A stretch of DNA of 64,000 nucleotides from Bradyrhizobium sp. BTAi1 (GCF_000015165.1 NC_009485.1:3016001-3080000), one strand, 5' to 3'. Shown: positions 26,460-36,388, numbered from the stretch's first letter. The notes: generated by a model from the sequence alone, not told the origin. Numbers and translations are program-made.

Positions 26460-27269
26460 ATGGACAACCGCCTCGCGATCGAGATCAAGGACGGCGTCGC
26501 CGATGTTCGGCTGGTTCGCGCCGACAAGATGAATGCGCTGGACATGGAGATGTTCGAGGCGCTGGTCGCGGCCACCGAACGGCTGTCAAAGGAGAAGGGC
26601 CTGCGGGCGGTGGTGCTGTCCGGCGAGGGGCGTGCCTTCTGCGCCGGGCTCGACATGGGCCGTTTCGCGGCGATGAAGGAGTCCGGCGGCAATGGTATTC
26701 CGGGCGGCGAGAAACGCGATCTCACGGTTCGCACCCACGGCAAGGCCAATTTCGCCCAGCAGGCGGTGTGGGGCTGGCGGCAATTGCCGGTGCCGGTGAT
26801 TGCTGCGGTGCATGGCGTCGCCTATGGCGGCGGCTTCCAGCTCGCGCTCGGGGCCGACATGCGCTACGTCGCGCCGGATACCAAGATGTCGATCATGGAG
26901 ATCAAATGGGGGCTCGTGCCTGACATGGCCGGCACCCCGATCCTCGCAACGCTGATGCGCGACGACATTCTGCGCGAGCTGACCTACACCGGCCGGGTGT
27001 TCTCGCCGGAGGAGGGGCAGTCCTACGGCCTCGTCACGCGCATCTGCGCCGATCCGCGTGCGGCGGCGCTGGAGACCGCGCGTGAGATCGCCGGCAAGAA
27101 TCCTGATGCGATCCGCGCCGCCAAGCGCATGCTGAACAATCTCTCGGTCGATCCGGGCCCGGCGCTGCTCGCGGAATCGGTCGAGCAGCAGAAGCTGATC
27201 GGCAGCCCGAACCAGCTCGAATCGGTACGCGCCAATATTGAGAAGCGCGCGCCGAAATTCACAGATTAA
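26460..27269 (+). CDS. Crotonase-family enoyl-CoA hydratase/isomerase
   Basis: Protein of 269 residues. GEGRAFCAGLDMGRFA and HGVAYGGGFQLALGADMRYVAP bind the CoA thioester. The segment MSIMEIKWGLVPDMAGTPILATL has Asp in PDMAG as in PaaG/ECI-type isomerases and dienoyl-CoA isomerases. Activity on an unsaturated acyl-CoA is likely, with the exact reaction open. AGGGAGA precedes the ATG. The acyl-CoA ligase follows 93 bases downstream on the same strand, so they may form one operon. Confidence 0.88.
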   Translation: MDNRLAIEIKDGVADVRLVRADKMNALDMEMFEALVAATERLSKEKGLRAVVLSGEGRAFCAGLDMGRFAAMKESGGNGIPGGEKRDLTVRTHGKANFAQQAVWGWRQLPVPVIAAVHGVAYGGGFQLALGADMRYVAPDTKMSIMEIKWGLVPDMAGTPILATLMRDDILRELTYTGRVFSPEEGQSYGLVTRICADPRAAALETAREIAGKNPDAIRAAKRMLNNLSVDPGPALLAESVEQQKLIGSPNQLESVRANIEKRAPKFTD

Positions 27270-27362
27270 CACGGTCCTTGCTTCATACCGTCCTTCACGG
27301 GGGGATGCGAGGCATCGCCCCCGTGTTGAAGTTGAACCGACGCCAGATCGGATAGCAAGAAA

Positions 27363-28907
27363 ATGGAAACGTCCTCTTTGTTCTGCGGCATCATCTCGGG
27401 CGATCGCCGCCGCAGCCATGCCGACATCGCCGATCGCGCGGCGCGCATCGCCAGCGGTCTGGCGCAGCTCGGCGTGGGCCAGGGCGACTGCGTCTGCATC
27501 CTCATGCGCAACGACATCGCCTTCATCGAGGCGGCCTATGGCGCGATGCGGCTCGGCGCCTATGGCGTGCCGGTGAACTGGCACTTCAAGCCGGAGGAGA
27601 TCGACTACATCCTGAAGGATTCCGGGACCAAGGTGCTGATCGGCCATGCCGACCTGCTGCATCAGCTCGCCGGGCTGATACCTGCAGGTGTCACCGTTCT
27701 CAGCGTGCCCACGCCGCCGGAGATCCTGTCGGCCTATCGGATCGATGCGCATCTGCTCGCGACCCCGGAATCGGCCATCGCGCTGGAGAGCTGGCTCGCC
27801 CAGCAAAGCCCCTATGACGGTCCGCAGGTGCCGCAGCCGCAGAACATGATCTACACGTCCGGCACGACCGGGCATCCGAAAGGCGTGCGCCGCAACGCGC
27901 CGACGGCCGAGCAGTCGCAATCCGCGGAACGGATGCGGGCCCTGATCTACGGTCTGAAGCCCGGCTCGCGCGCGCTGCTGCCGGGGCCGCTGTATCATTC
28001 GGCGCCGAATGCCTTCGGCCTGCGCGCGGGCCGGCTCGGCGGCGCGCTGGTGCTGATGCCGCGCTTCGAGCCGGAGGCGTTTCTCGACATCATCCAGGCG
28101 GAGCGGATCGATACCATCTTCATGGTGCCGACGATGTTCATCCGGCTGATGAAGCTGCCGGATGAGGTTCGCCGCCGCTACGACATGTCGACTTTGCGCC
28201 ATATCATCCATGCCGCGGCGCCGTGCCCGGCCGATGTCAAGCGCGCGATGATCGAGTGGTGGGGGCCGGTGATCTATGAGTTCTACGGATCGACCGAATC
28301 AGGCGCGGTCACCTTCGCGACCTCCGAGGACGCACTGAGGAAGCCAGGCACCGTGGGCAAGGTCTCGCCGGGGGCGGAGCTGCGCTTCGTCGGCGAGGAC
28401 GGCCGCATCCTGCCGCAGGGTGAGATCGGCGAGATCTATTCGCGCATCGCCGGCAACCCGGATTTCACCTATCACAACAAGCCGGAGAAGCGCGCCGAGA
28501 TCGACCGTGACGGCTTCATCACCTCGGGCGATGTCGGCTACATGGACGCCGAGGGCTACGTGTTCCTGTGCGACCGCAAGCGCGACATGGTGATCTCCGG
28601 CGGCGTCAACATCTATCCGGCCGAGATCGAGGCGGTGCTGCACGCCGTGCCGGGCGTGCATGATTGCGCGGTCTTTGGCATTCCGGATGCCGAGTTCGGC
28701 GAAGCCTTGATGGCCGTGGTGGAGCCGCAGCCCGGTCGCGTGCTTGACCCGATGGAGATCAGGACCCGGCTCAAGGCCTCGCTGGCCGATTACAAGGTGC
28801 CCAAGCACATCGAAATCCAGCACAAATTGCCGCGCGAGGATTCCGGCAAGATCTTCAAGCGGCGGTTGCGCGATCCCTATTGGGAGCAGGCAGGACGTCA
28901 GATCTGA
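27363..28907 (+). CDS. Acyl-CoA ligase (AMP-binding, FadD-like)
   Basis: AMP-forming synthetase of 514 residues with MIYTSGTTGHPKGVRRN, YEFYGSTESGAVTF, FITSGDVGYMDAEGYVFL, KRDMVISGGVNIYPAEIEA and the terminal lysine in PREDSGKIFKRRL. The short N-terminus begins directly at the synthetase fold. The sequence style (HFKPEEIDYILKDSG, LPGPLYHSAPNAFGL) resembles ligases for ring-containing or branched acids such as bile-acid or steroid side-chain ligases, but the substrate cannot be fixed. It is a second ligase within 4 kb, suggesting different chain types. Confidence 0.88.
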   Translation: METSSLFCGIISGDRRRSHADIADRAARIASGLAQLGVGQGDCVCILMRNDIAFIEAAYGAMRLGAYGVPVNWHFKPEEIDYILKDSGTKVLIGHADLLHQLAGLIPAGVTVLSVPTPPEILSAYRIDAHLLATPESAIALESWLAQQSPYDGPQVPQPQNMIYTSGTTGHPKGVRRNAPTAEQSQSAERMRALIYGLKPGSRALLPGPLYHSAPNAFGLRAGRLGGALVLMPRFEPEAFLDIIQAERIDTIFMVPTMFIRLMKLPDEVRRRYDMSTLRHIIHAAAPCPADVKRAMIEWWGPVIYEFYGSTESGAVTFATSEDALRKPGTVGKVSPGAELRFVGEDGRILPQGEIGEIYSRIAGNPDFTYHNKPEKRAEIDRDGFITSGDVGYMDAEGYVFLCDRKRDMVISGGVNIYPAEIEAVLHAVPGVHDCAVFGIPDAEFGEALMAVVEPQPGRVLDPMEIRTRLKASLADYKVPKHIEIQHKLPREDSGKIFKRRLRDPYWEQAGRQI

Positions 28908-29044
28908 CGCAATGTTGCACGCCCCATCGCGAGAGGACGACATCAGCATCGAATAAGGCAGGCGACGCCTCTTTCTTGATCTTGCGCTGCGGTACAGATA
29001 CGGCAGACTGACCCGTAAATGGGCAGCAGCTGGAGAGATCATCC

Positions 29045-31831
29045 ATGTCGCCGCAAACCATGCCGTCCGAGGACATCCGGCCCAGTCGCGCTGCTGACGC
29101 CCAGGCCATGGAGGAGGATGCCCGCCTCCGGGACGATATCCGGCTGCTCGGCCGCATTCTCGGCGACACCGTGCGCGACCAGGAGGGCGCCGACGTCTTC
29201 GATCTCGTCGAGCGCATCCGCCAGACCTCGGTGCGCTTTCACCGCGACGAGGACCGCCAGGCCAGGCGTGAGCTGGAACAGATCCTCGACGGCATGACGA
29301 TTGCTGAAACCGTGCGCATCGTGCGCGCCTTCAGCTATTTCTCGCATCTCGCCAACATCGCCGAAGATCAGAACAATATCCGCCGCATGCGCGCCAGGAG
29401 CGACGCCAATGGCGGGGCGGGCATGTTGGCGGCCACGCTCGCCCATGCCAAATCGGCCGGGTTCGAGGCCGCCGACCTGCGCAAGTTCTTCTCGACCGCG
29501 CTCGTCAGTCCCGTCCTCACCGCGCACCCGACTGAGGTGCGGCGCAAGAGCACGATGGACCGCGAGATGGAGGTAGCCATGCTGCTCGACCGCCGCGAGC
29601 GGATGCAGCTGACGCCGGACGAGCGCGAGGCCAATGACGAGGCGCTGCGCCGGGCGGTGCTGACCCTGTGGCAGACCAATTTGTTGCGCCGGACCAAGCT
29701 GACGGTGCTTGACGAGGTCACCAACGGGCTGTCGTTCTACGACTACACCTTCCTGCGCGAGGTGCCGCGCCTGTTGTGCACGCTGGAGGATCGTCTCAAT
29801 GACGGCGCCGAGGTCGCGGGTGATCTCGCCTCCTTCCTGCGCATGGGCAGCTGGATCGGCGGCGACCGCGACGGCAATCCGTTCGTGACCGCGGAGGTGA
29901 TGCGCGGAACGCTGAAGCTGCAATCCAGCCTCGCGCTGCATTATTACCTCGAGGAACTGCATCTGCTCGGCGGCGAACTGTCGATTGCGGCGCATCTCGC
30001 CGATGTCTCCGAGGAGCTGCGCGCGCTGGCTGAACGCTCGCCCGACACCTCACCCCACCGCAGCGGCGAGCCCTATCGTCTGGCGGTGTCCGGCATCTAT
30101 GCGCGGCTGGCGGCGACGGCGAAAAAGCTCGGCATCCAGATCAGCCGGCTGCCGGTGGGGGTGGGGGCGCCCTATGACAGCGTCAAGCAGTTCCAGGACG
30201 ATCTCGACGTGCTGCACCGTTCGCTGATCGCCAACAACGCCGAGGTGATCGCGCGCGGCCGGCTGCGGCTGTTGCGGCGCGCAGTGGACTGTTTCGGATT
30301 CCATCTGGCCCGGCTCGACATCCGGCAGAATTCGACGGTGCACGAGCGCACGGTGGCCGAGCTGATCGATACCGCCATGCCCGGCATGTCCTACATGGCG
30401 CTCAGCGAGGATGCGCGGGTCGGGCTTCTGGTCAGCGAGTTGCGCAATACCCGGCCGCTGGTGTCGCAGTTCGTCAAATACAGCGACGAGACGGTCGGCG
30501 AGCTCGAGCTGTTCCGGGCCGCCGCCGAGGCCCATGCCACCTTCGGCGCCGACGTGATCTCGCAATGCATCATCTCGATGTGCAAGGGCATGTCCGACAT
30601 GCTCGAGGTCGCGCTGCTGCTCAAGGAAGTCGGTCTGATCGATCCGTCCGGCCGCTGCGCCGTCAACATCGTGCCGCTGTTCGAGACCATCGAGGATCTG
30701 CAGGCCTCCAGCGGCATCATGGACCGGATGCTGGCGCTGCATGATTATCGCCGCCTGGTCGACAGCCGCGGCGCCGTCCAGGAGGTCATGCTCGGCTATT
30801 CCGACAGCAACAAGGACGGCGGCTTCGTCACCTCCGGCTGGGAACTGTACAAGGCAGAGATCGGCCTCGTCGAAATCTTCGAGCGGCATGGCATCCGTCT
30901 CAGGCTGTTCCATGGCCGCGGCGGCTCGGTCGGCCGGGGCGGCGGCCCGAGCTATGACGCGATCATCGCCCAGCCCGGCGGCGCCGTGAACGGCCAGATC
31001 CGCATTACCGAGCAGGGCGAGATCATCTCCAGCAAATATTCGAATGCCGAGGTCGGTCGCAACAATCTGGAGATTCTCGCCGCTGCGACCCTGGAAGCCA
31101 GCCTGTTGCATCCGCGCCAGCCGGCGCCGAAGCGCGAATATCTCACCGCGATGGACCGGCTCTCGGAGCTCGCCTTCAAGGCCTATCGCGGCCTGGTCTA
31201 TGAGACCGACGGCTTCGTCGACTATTTCTGGGCCTCGACCGTCATCAACGAGATCGCGACCTTGAACATCGGCAGCCGTCCGGCGTCGCGCAAGAAGACC
31301 CGCGCGATCGAGGACCTGCGCGCGATCCCCTGGGTGTTCTCCTGGGCGCAATGCCGGCTGATGCTGCCCGGCTGGTATGGCTTCGGCAGCGCGGTGGAGA
31401 CCTGGATCGCCGAGAACCCGGAGCAGGGCATGCCGTTCCTGCGCGAGCTCTATCAGGAATGGCCGTTCTTCCGCATGCTCCTGTCCAATATGGACATGGT
31501 GCTCGCCAAGAGTTCGATCGCGATCGCCTCGCGCTATGCCGAACTGGTGCCTGATGAGGCGTTGCGTGAGAAGATCTTCGGCCGCATCCGCCGTGAATGG
31601 CATCTTGCGATCGAGACCTTGCTCGACATCATGGGGCAGGAGCGTCTGTTGCAGGGCAACCCGCTGCTGGAGCGCTCGGTCCGCAACCGTTTTCCCTATC
31701 TCGATCCGCTCAACCATGTGCAGGTCGAGCTTTTGAAGGAGCATCGCGCGCAGAACCCGGATGAGCAGGTGCTGCGCGGGATCCAGCTGACGATCAACGG
31801 CATCTCGGCGGGTCTCAGAAATACGGGATGA
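29045..31831 (+). CDS. ppc: Phosphoenolpyruvate carboxylase
   Basis: Full-length PEP carboxylase of 928 residues, which makes oxaloacetate from PEP and bicarbonate and refills the TCA cycle. Signature motifs are [12 protein letters not shown] (catalytic His161), [41 protein letters not shown] and the C-terminal RNTG. GGAGAG lies upstream of ATG 29045. It stands alone between CoA genes and converges on the SMP-30 gene with a shared hairpin. Growth on acids through acyl-CoA needs anaplerosis, but its position here may be chance. Confidence 0.97.
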   Translation: MSPQTMPSEDIRPSRAADAQAMEEDARLRDDIRLLGRILGDTVRDQEGADVFDLVERIRQTSVRFHRDEDRQARRELEQILDGMTIAETVRIVRAFSYFSHLANIAEDQNNIRRMRARSDANGGAGMLAATLAHAKSAGFEAADLRKFFSTALVSPVLTAHPTEVRRKSTMDREMEVAMLLDRRERMQLTPDEREANDEALRRAVLTLWQTNLLRRTKLTVLDEVTNGLSFYDYTFLREVPRLLCTLEDRLNDGAEVAGDLASFLRMGSWIGGDRDGNPFVTAEVMRGTLKLQSSLALHYYLEELHLLGGELSIAAHLADVSEELRALAERSPDTSPHRSGEPYRLAVSGIYARLAATAKKLGIQISRLPVGVGAPYDSVKQFQDDLDVLHRSLIANNAEVIARGRLRLLRRAVDCFGFHLARLDIRQNSTVHERTVAELIDTAMPGMSYMALSEDARVGLLVSELRNTRPLVSQFVKYSDETVGELELFRAAAEAHATFGADVISQCIISMCKGMSDMLEVALLLKEVGLIDPSGRCAVNIVPLFETIEDLQASSGIMDRMLALHDYRRLVDSRGAVQEVMLGYSDSNKDGGFVTSGWELYKAEIGLVEIFERHGIRLRLFHGRGGSVGRGGGPSYDAIIAQPGGAVNGQIRITEQGEIISSKYSNAEVGRNNLEILAAATLEASLLHPRQPAPKREYLTAMDRLSELAFKAYRGLVYETDGFVDYFWASTVINEIATLNIGSRPASRKKTRAIEDLRAIPWVFSWAQCRLMLPGWYGFGSAVETWIAENPEQGMPFLRELYQEWPFFRMLLSNMDMVLAKSSIAIASRYAELVPDEALREKIFGRIRREWHLAIETLLDIMGQERLLQGNPLLERSVRNRFPYLDPLNHVQVELLKEHRAQNPDEQVLRGIQLTINGISAGLRNTG

Positions 31832-31848
31832 TGCGAATAGCGCGTGGC

Positions 31849-31880
31849 GAGTAGCGAATAGGTGTCACTATTTGCTACTC
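31849..31880 (+). terminator. Hairpin between convergent ppc and SMP-30 genes (GCGAATAG family)
   Basis: GAGTAGCGAATAG (31849-31861) pairs with CTATTTGCTACTC (31868-31880), one G-T mismatch. Further CTATTCGC-type pieces follow. It can serve as a two-way terminator, and its sequence is shared with the hairpin at 47378-47411. Confidence 0.65.
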
Positions 31881-31913
31881 CCACTTCGCTATTCGCCTTT
31901 CTTTATTCGCTCA

Positions 31914-33029
31914 TCAACAGATATGCGCGCCCTGCGTCTCGACATAGACCGCATAGAGCGACTGGCTCGCGGTCATGAACAGGCGATTGCGCTTCTTGCC
32001 GCCGAAGCAGACATTGGCGCAGATCTCCGGCAGCTTGATCTGGCCGATGCGGACGCCGTCCGGCGCGAAGATGTGGACGCCGTCATAGCCTTCGCCGACC
32101 CAGCCGGCGCCGACCCAGATGTTGCCGTCGATATCGACCCGCAAGCCATCGGGAAAGCCCGACTTGCCGTCCAGTGTCATGTCGATGAACGCCTTGGGGT
32201 TGGCGAGCTTGTCGCCATTGATGTCGTACTGCCAGATCACGTTCTTGGCGTTCGGATAATGCGTGATGCCGGTGTCGCAGACATAGAGCTTCTTGTAGTC
32301 CTGGCTGAAGGCGATGCCGTTCGGCTTGAACGGCTCGTCGGCGACCTTGGTGATGGCGCCCGACTGCGCGTCGACGCGGTAGACGGCCTCCTTCTGGAAC
32401 GGCTGGTTGGAGCCGTTGCGGACGTTCTGGCCCTCATAGAGATTGATCGAGCCGTAGCCAGGATCGGTGAACCAGATCGACTTGTCATTGGGGTTGACGA
32501 CCATGTCGTTCGGGCCGTTCAGCGGCTTGTCATTGGCCTTTTCGGCGAGAACGGTCACCGTGCCATTGTGCTCGAAGCGGACGAGGCGCGTGCGCTCGGC
32601 CGTGATCTGGCGGCCCTCATAGTCGAAGGTGTTGCCATTCGACTCGTTGGAGGGCTTGCGGAACTGCTGCGAGATGTGACCGTCATCGTCGAGATAGCGC
32701 AGCTGACGATTGTTCGGGATGTCGCTCCAGACCAGATACTGGCCCTGTGTGTTCCAGGCCGGTCCTTCCGCCCACAGGCAGCCGGTGAACAGGCGCTTGA
32801 TCGTGGTGTTGCCGACCTTGGCCTTGAAGCGCTTCTCGTCGATCACGACGATGTCGGGATCGGGATAACGCTGCGGCTCGGCCTGCGGGCCGTAGTCCCG
32901 CGCGAGCGCAGGCGAGACGGCCGCAGCGGCCGCGGCAAAGCCGGCGACGCCCTTGAGGAGCGTGCGCCGGTCGAAGCCATCGGCCCCGGTCGGCGAATCC
33001 TGCGCGATATCGTGTCGTGGATTTGTCAT
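31914..33029 (-). CDS. Tat-exported SMP-30/gluconolactonase-like protein
   Basis: Protein of 371 residues with a twin-arginine signal FDRRTLLKGVAGFAAAAAAV at about 20-40 and a six-blade SGL propeller. Family motifs are LWAEGPAWNTQG, LNGPNDMVVNPNDKSIWFTDPGYG, KPNGIAFSQDYKKLYVCDTG and PDGLRVDIDGNIWVGAG, supplying the Glu, Asn and Asp that bind the divalent metal. It probably hydrolyses a lactone in the periplasm. The substrate may be a sugar lactone but is not shown by context. It has its own upstream gap of 126 bases. Confidence 0.9.
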   Translation of the reverse strand: MTNPRHDIAQDSPTGADGFDRRTLLKGVAGFAAAAAAVSPALARDYGPQAEPQRYPDPDIVVIDEKRFKAKVGNTTIKRLFTGCLWAEGPAWNTQGQYLVWSDIPNNRQLRYLDDDGHISQQFRKPSNESNGNTFDYEGRQITAERTRLVRFEHNGTVTVLAEKANDKPLNGPNDMVVNPNDKSIWFTDPGYGSINLYEGQNVRNGSNQPFQKEAVYRVDAQSGAITKVADEPFKPNGIAFSQDYKKLYVCDTGITHYPNAKNVIWQYDINGDKLANPKAFIDMTLDGKSGFPDGLRVDIDGNIWVGAGWVGEGYDGVHIFAPDGVRIGQIKLPEICANVCFGGKKRNRLFMTASQSLYAVYVETQGAHIC

Positions 33030-33155
33030 GGTCTCCTCCCAGTTTCTTGTTGGGAGGCGATCCTACGACGAAATCATGGCTATGCGCGGGTCGTTTAAAC
33101 AAAAAACAACTTCAGATGGTGTGCACTGCAAGCGGCGGTTTTGCGCGCCGCAATG

Positions 33156-34070
33156 TCAGATCGGATCCCAGCCGAACACGTCCGCCGAGCGATCGAGCTT
33201 GTAGAATGACGGCTTCAGCGCCGGCATCGCGTGTTCGGCGATGGTCTGCGGCGTCCAGCCTTCGCCGCGGTGCACCGAGCGCAGCGGACGCGACTGGCCC
33301 ATCAGGAAGATCTCGTTCATGCGCACCGCGAAGATCTGGCCGGTGACGTCTTTCGAGGCATCGCTCAGGAGATAGGCGACGACGGGCGCGATCTTCTCCG
33401 GCCCCATCCGCTTCATCCGCTCGACGCGCTCCTTCTCGGCCTCGGTCTCGGCCGGAATGGTGCCGATCATGCGGCTCCAGGCAAATGGCGACACGCAGTT
33501 GGAGCGGACATTGAAGCGGCCCATGTCGAGCGCGATCGACTTCGACAGGCCGACGATGCCGAGCTTGGCGGCGGCGTAATTGGCCTGGCCGAAATTGCCG
33601 ATCAGGCCCGAGGTCGAGGTGAAGTGGACGAAGGAGCCGCTCTCCTGCTCGCGGAACAGCCGCGCCGCGGAGTGAGCGACGTAGAACGAGCCCATCAGAT
33701 GCACCTTGATGACGGCCTCGAACGCCTCGATGCTCATCTTGTGGAAGATCATGTCGCGCAGGATGCCGGCATTGTTGACCACGCCGTCGAGCCTGCCGAA
33801 ATGGTCGGTCGCGGCCTTCACGATTTTGCTGGCCGGGATGGCCTCGGACACGCTCTCGAAATTCGCAACCGCCGTGCCGCCGTGCTTCCGGATCTCCTCG
33901 ACCACTTCTTCGGCCGGCGCAGCGCTGGTGCCGGAGCCGTCGGAGGCGACGCCGGGATCGTTGACCACGACCTTGGCGCCTTCGGAGGCACAGAGCAGCG
34001 CGATCTCCCGGCCAATGCCGCGGCCGGCGCCGGTGACGATGACGACTTTGTCCTGGAGCGATTTGGTCAT
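33156..34070 (-). CDS. SDR, (3R)-hydroxyacyl-CoA dehydrogenase-like
   Basis: SDR of 304 residues resembling the N-terminal domain of peroxisomal multifunctional enzyme type 2 (HSD17B4): VTGAGRGIGREIALLCASEGAKVVVND, the insert with GVASDG and VVEEIRKHGGTAVANFESV, VNNAGILRD, Ser in TSTSGLIGNFGQ and Tyr-Lys in NYAAAKLGI. A C-terminal extension at about 240-304 follows the SDR core. It likely oxidises a 3-hydroxyacyl-CoA. AAGGAAA precedes ATG. It lies 249 bases downstream of the thiolase/DUF35 pair, with which it could form a thiolytic beta-oxidation set. Confidence 0.88.
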   Translation of the reverse strand: MTKSLQDKVVIVTGAGRGIGREIALLCASEGAKVVVNDPGVASDGSGTSAAPAEEVVEEIRKHGGTAVANFESVSEAIPASKIVKAATDHFGRLDGVVNNAGILRDMIFHKMSIEAFEAVIKVHLMGSFYVAHSAARLFREQESGSFVHFTSTSGLIGNFGQANYAAAKLGIVGLSKSIALDMGRFNVRSNCVSPFAWSRMIGTIPAETEAEKERVERMKRMGPEKIAPVVAYLLSDASKDVTGQIFAVRMNEIFLMGQSRPLRSVHRGEGWTPQTIAEHAMPALKPSFYKLDRSADVFGWDPI

Positions 34071-34147
34071 GGTGGTTTCCTTGGCTTGATGTGTATTCTT
34101 ACCTCGCCCCCGCTGCGACGGGGAGCTCGAATGTCTGGCGGCCGGGG

Positions 34148-34193
34148 CCTCATGGTTCGAGAGGCGCCGAAGAGGCGCTCCTCACCATGAGGG
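34148..34193 (+). repeat. CCTCATGG palindromic repeat
   Basis: CCTCATGGTTCGAGAGGCGCC runs into GAGGCGCTCCTCACCATGAGGG, forming an imperfect hairpin with inner and outer arms. A dispersed element common in Bradyrhizobium-like DNA, from memory. Confidence 0.65.
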
Positions 34194-34236
34194 TTGATAT
34201 CTCTTCACGACATCAGTCCTCTTTCCGCGAAATCAG

Positions 34237-34281
34237 TCCTCGTCCTGAGGAGCCCGCCGAAGGCGGCTGTCTCGAAGGACG
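34237..34281 (+). repeat. TCCTCGTCCTGAGGAG palindromic repeat
   Basis: TCCTCGTCCTGAGGAGCCC, then GCCGAAGGCGGC as central hairpin, then TCTCGAAGGACG. It is a relative of the element 45 bases upstream. The two elements fill most of the gap between the SDR and thiolase genes. Confidence 0.7.
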
Positions 34282-34319
34282 TTGGAGGCCATGCTGACCG
34301 CCACGACTGACGAGCGTTG

Positions 34320-35459
34320 TTACCTCTCGTTCGTGAAGATGATCGTTCCCGACGCAGCGAACATGCCGCCGACGCCGTGACACACGGAAATTTTCGCTCC
34401 CGGCACCTGTGCCGGTGCGATGCCGCGCATCTGGCGTACGCTTTCCTGCAGCGCGTACATGCCGTACATGCCCGAATGCATGTAGGACAGGCCGCCGCCA
34501 TTGGTATTGAGCGGCAGCTTGCCGCCCGGCCTGGTGTGCCCGGCTGCGATGAACGGCCCGGTCTCCGCATGCGGCATGAAACCGAGATCGCCGAGGCCGA
34601 ACAGCGGCAGATGCGCGAATGCGTCGTAGATCATGAGATGGTCGACGTCGGCATGGCTGATGCCAGCCTCCTTGAAGGCGAGGGGGCCTGCGACCTTGAA
34701 GGCGCGCGACGAGTTGAACGTCTCCATCTGGCTGACCATCGGCGTCTCCACGCTCTCGCCGGTACCGAGAATGTAGACCGGCTTCTGCGGAAAATCCTTG
34801 GCGCGGTCGGCCGAGGTCAGGATCAGCGCGCCGCCGCCGTCGGTGACGAGACAGCATTGCAAGAGCCGGAACGGATAGGCGATCATGCGCGAGTTGAGCA
34901 CGTCGTCGACCGTGATCGGGTCCTTCATCATCGCGCGCGGATTTTTCGCGGCCCATTCGCGCTGCACGACGGCGACCATTGCTAGCTGCTCGTGGGTGAT
35001 GCCGTAGGTCTTCATGTAGCGCAGCACGGGGATCGGGAACATGCTGGGCGGCCCGTAAACGCCGAACGGCGCCTCGAACTGGCCCTGCAGGCTGTCGGGC
35101 GCAATCGAGCGCGGCTGCTTGCCGATCATCGACTTGCCGCTTTCGGCATGGGTGATCAGAACGGTCTTGCACAGACCGGCCTCGATGGCTGCCGCCGCGT
35201 GCCGGACATGGAGCATGAAGGAGCAGCCGCCGACCGAGGTGCCGTCGACCCAGGTCGGCGTAATGCCGAGATAATGGCAGATCTGCTGCGGCGTCTCGAC
35301 CGCGGTGGCGAAGCCGTCGATGTCCGAGAGCTTGAGACCTGCATCCGCAATCGCGTTCAGCGCCGCGTCTGCATGCAGCTGGATCTGCGACATCGTGGGG
35401 ATGATGCCGAGCTCGGTGGTCTCGGCGGCGCCGACCACGGCGACCTGATTTCGACGCAT
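34320..35459 (-). CDS. Thiolase-like acyl-CoA acyltransferase (SCP-x type)
   Basis: Thiolase-fold protein of 379 residues. The nucleophile is Cys79 in TSVGGCSFMLHVRHAAAAIEAG, and the later catalytic histidine is in HGVGGMFAASGTIIF with the glycine-rich C-terminal loop. The type with a DUF35 partner gene is known from steroid and long-chain acid degradation and may need that partner for thiolysis or aldol cleavage. It starts four bases after the DUF35 gene ends, so the two are one transcription unit. Confidence 0.88.
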   Translation of the reverse strand: MRRNQVAVVGAAETTELGIIPTMSQIQLHADAALNAIADAGLKLSDIDGFATAVETPQQICHYLGITPTWVDGTSVGGCSFMLHVRHAAAAIEAGLCKTVLITHAESGKSMIGKQPRSIAPDSLQGQFEAPFGVYGPPSMFPIPVLRYMKTYGITHEQLAMVAVVQREWAAKNPRAMMKDPITVDDVLNSRMIAYPFRLLQCCLVTDGGGALILTSADRAKDFPQKPVYILGTGESVETPMVSQMETFNSSRAFKVAGPLAFKEAGISHADVDHLMIYDAFAHLPLFGLGDLGFMPHAETGPFIAAGHTRPGGKLPLNTNGGGLSYMHSGMYGMYALQESVRQMRGIAPAQVPGAKISVCHGVGGMFAASGTIIFTNER

Positions 35460-35463
35460 CGCG

Positions 35464-35877
35464 TTACCCTTTCGCCGGCCGGAACAGGGGCAGGGTGATC
35501 TGTTCGTCGAGCGCCTCGAAGGTGACTTCGAGCGCCATGTCGAGCTCCAGCGCCTCGGGCGTCTGCGGGCATCCGGTGATGTTGCTCATCAGGCGCGGCC
35601 CTTCTTCGAGCGCGACGACAGCAATCGCATAAGGCGGCGTGAAGCCGGGAGCGGCGGGACGATGGTTGATGACGTAACTGTACAGCGTGCCTTTGCCGCT
35701 CGCCTTGAAGACGCTGACCTTGCGGCTGGCGCAGGATGGACAGAACGGACGCGGCGGGAAGTAGACGTGCGCGCAGGCGTCGCAGCGCTGCAGCCTGAGT
35801 TCGCCGGCCTTGGTGCCGTCCCAGAAATGCTGCGTCTCGGGTGTCGGTTTGGGGCGTGCGCGCTTGGCCTCGGCCAT
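35464..35877 (-). CDS. DUF35 zinc-ribbon/OB-fold acyl-CoA binding partner
   Basis: Protein of 137 residues. The rubredoxin-like zinc ribbon is LQRCDACAHVYFPPRPFCPSCAS (two C-x2-C pairs, 11 residues apart), followed by an OB-fold with GKGTLYSYVINHRPAAPGF. Such proteins pair with thiolases, hydratases or aldolases and bind the CoA substrate. First gene of the minus-strand pair with the thiolase; the 187-base gap to the divergent AtuA-like gene should hold both promoters. Confidence 0.88.
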   Translation of the reverse strand: MAEAKRARPKPTPETQHFWDGTKAGELRLQRCDACAHVYFPPRPFCPSCASRKVSVFKASGKGTLYSYVINHRPAAPGFTPPYAIAVVALEEGPRLMSNITGCPQTPEALELDMALEVTFEALDEQITLPLFRPAKG

Positions 35878-36064
35878 CCCTTTGCCTCCCTGCGGCGGGG
35901 CCTTTCGCCCGCGCGTTTGTCACTTGTGTGCGCCATTTGACGCAGAGGCGTCAACGGTCCATCACGCCGCGCATGCGGCTCTCCGGCGTGTGCAGAGGTG
36001 TTCGGGCCGCAATTGCCGCCTGATGAAAATTGGTCTTTGATAGGGCTGCACGAACGGAGCCGAG

Positions 36065-36388
36065 ATGAAGCTGCGCGACATCGCCCATTCCAGGACCGGC
36101 GACAAAGGGGACACCTCGAACATCTCGGTGATCGCCTACGACCCCAAGCACTACCCGCTGCTGCTGGCGCAAGTGACCGCCGAGCGGGTCAGGGCGCACT
36201 TTGCCGGCATTGTCCAGGGCGAGGTGGTCCGCTATGAGCTGCCCAACATTGCGGCGCTGAATTTCGTGATGAGCCGGGCGCTCGGCGGCGGGGTGACCCG
36301 CTCGCTGGCGCTGGATGCCCACGGCAAATCGCTGAGCTCCGCGCTGCTCGATCTGGAACTCGCGGCCGATGCCGCAGACATGCGATAG
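36065..36388 (+). CDS. Stand-alone AtuA C-terminal-domain-like protein
   Basis: Protein of 107 residues with GGAG before ATG. The start KLRDIAHSRTGDKGDTSNISVI and the stretch ALGGGVTRSLALDAHGKSLSSALLDLEL match, from memory, the C-terminal domain of AtuA-type proteins (acyclic terpene utilisation) that usually follows a DUF1446 domain. The DUF1446 part is not encoded nearby. It is followed six bases later by the amidase, so the two are coupled. Function unknown. Confidence 0.75.
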   Translation: MKLRDIAHSRTGDKGDTSNISVIAYDPKHYPLLLAQVTAERVRAHFAGIVQGEVVRYELPNIAALNFVMSRALGGGVTRSLALDAHGKSLSSALLDLELAADAADMR

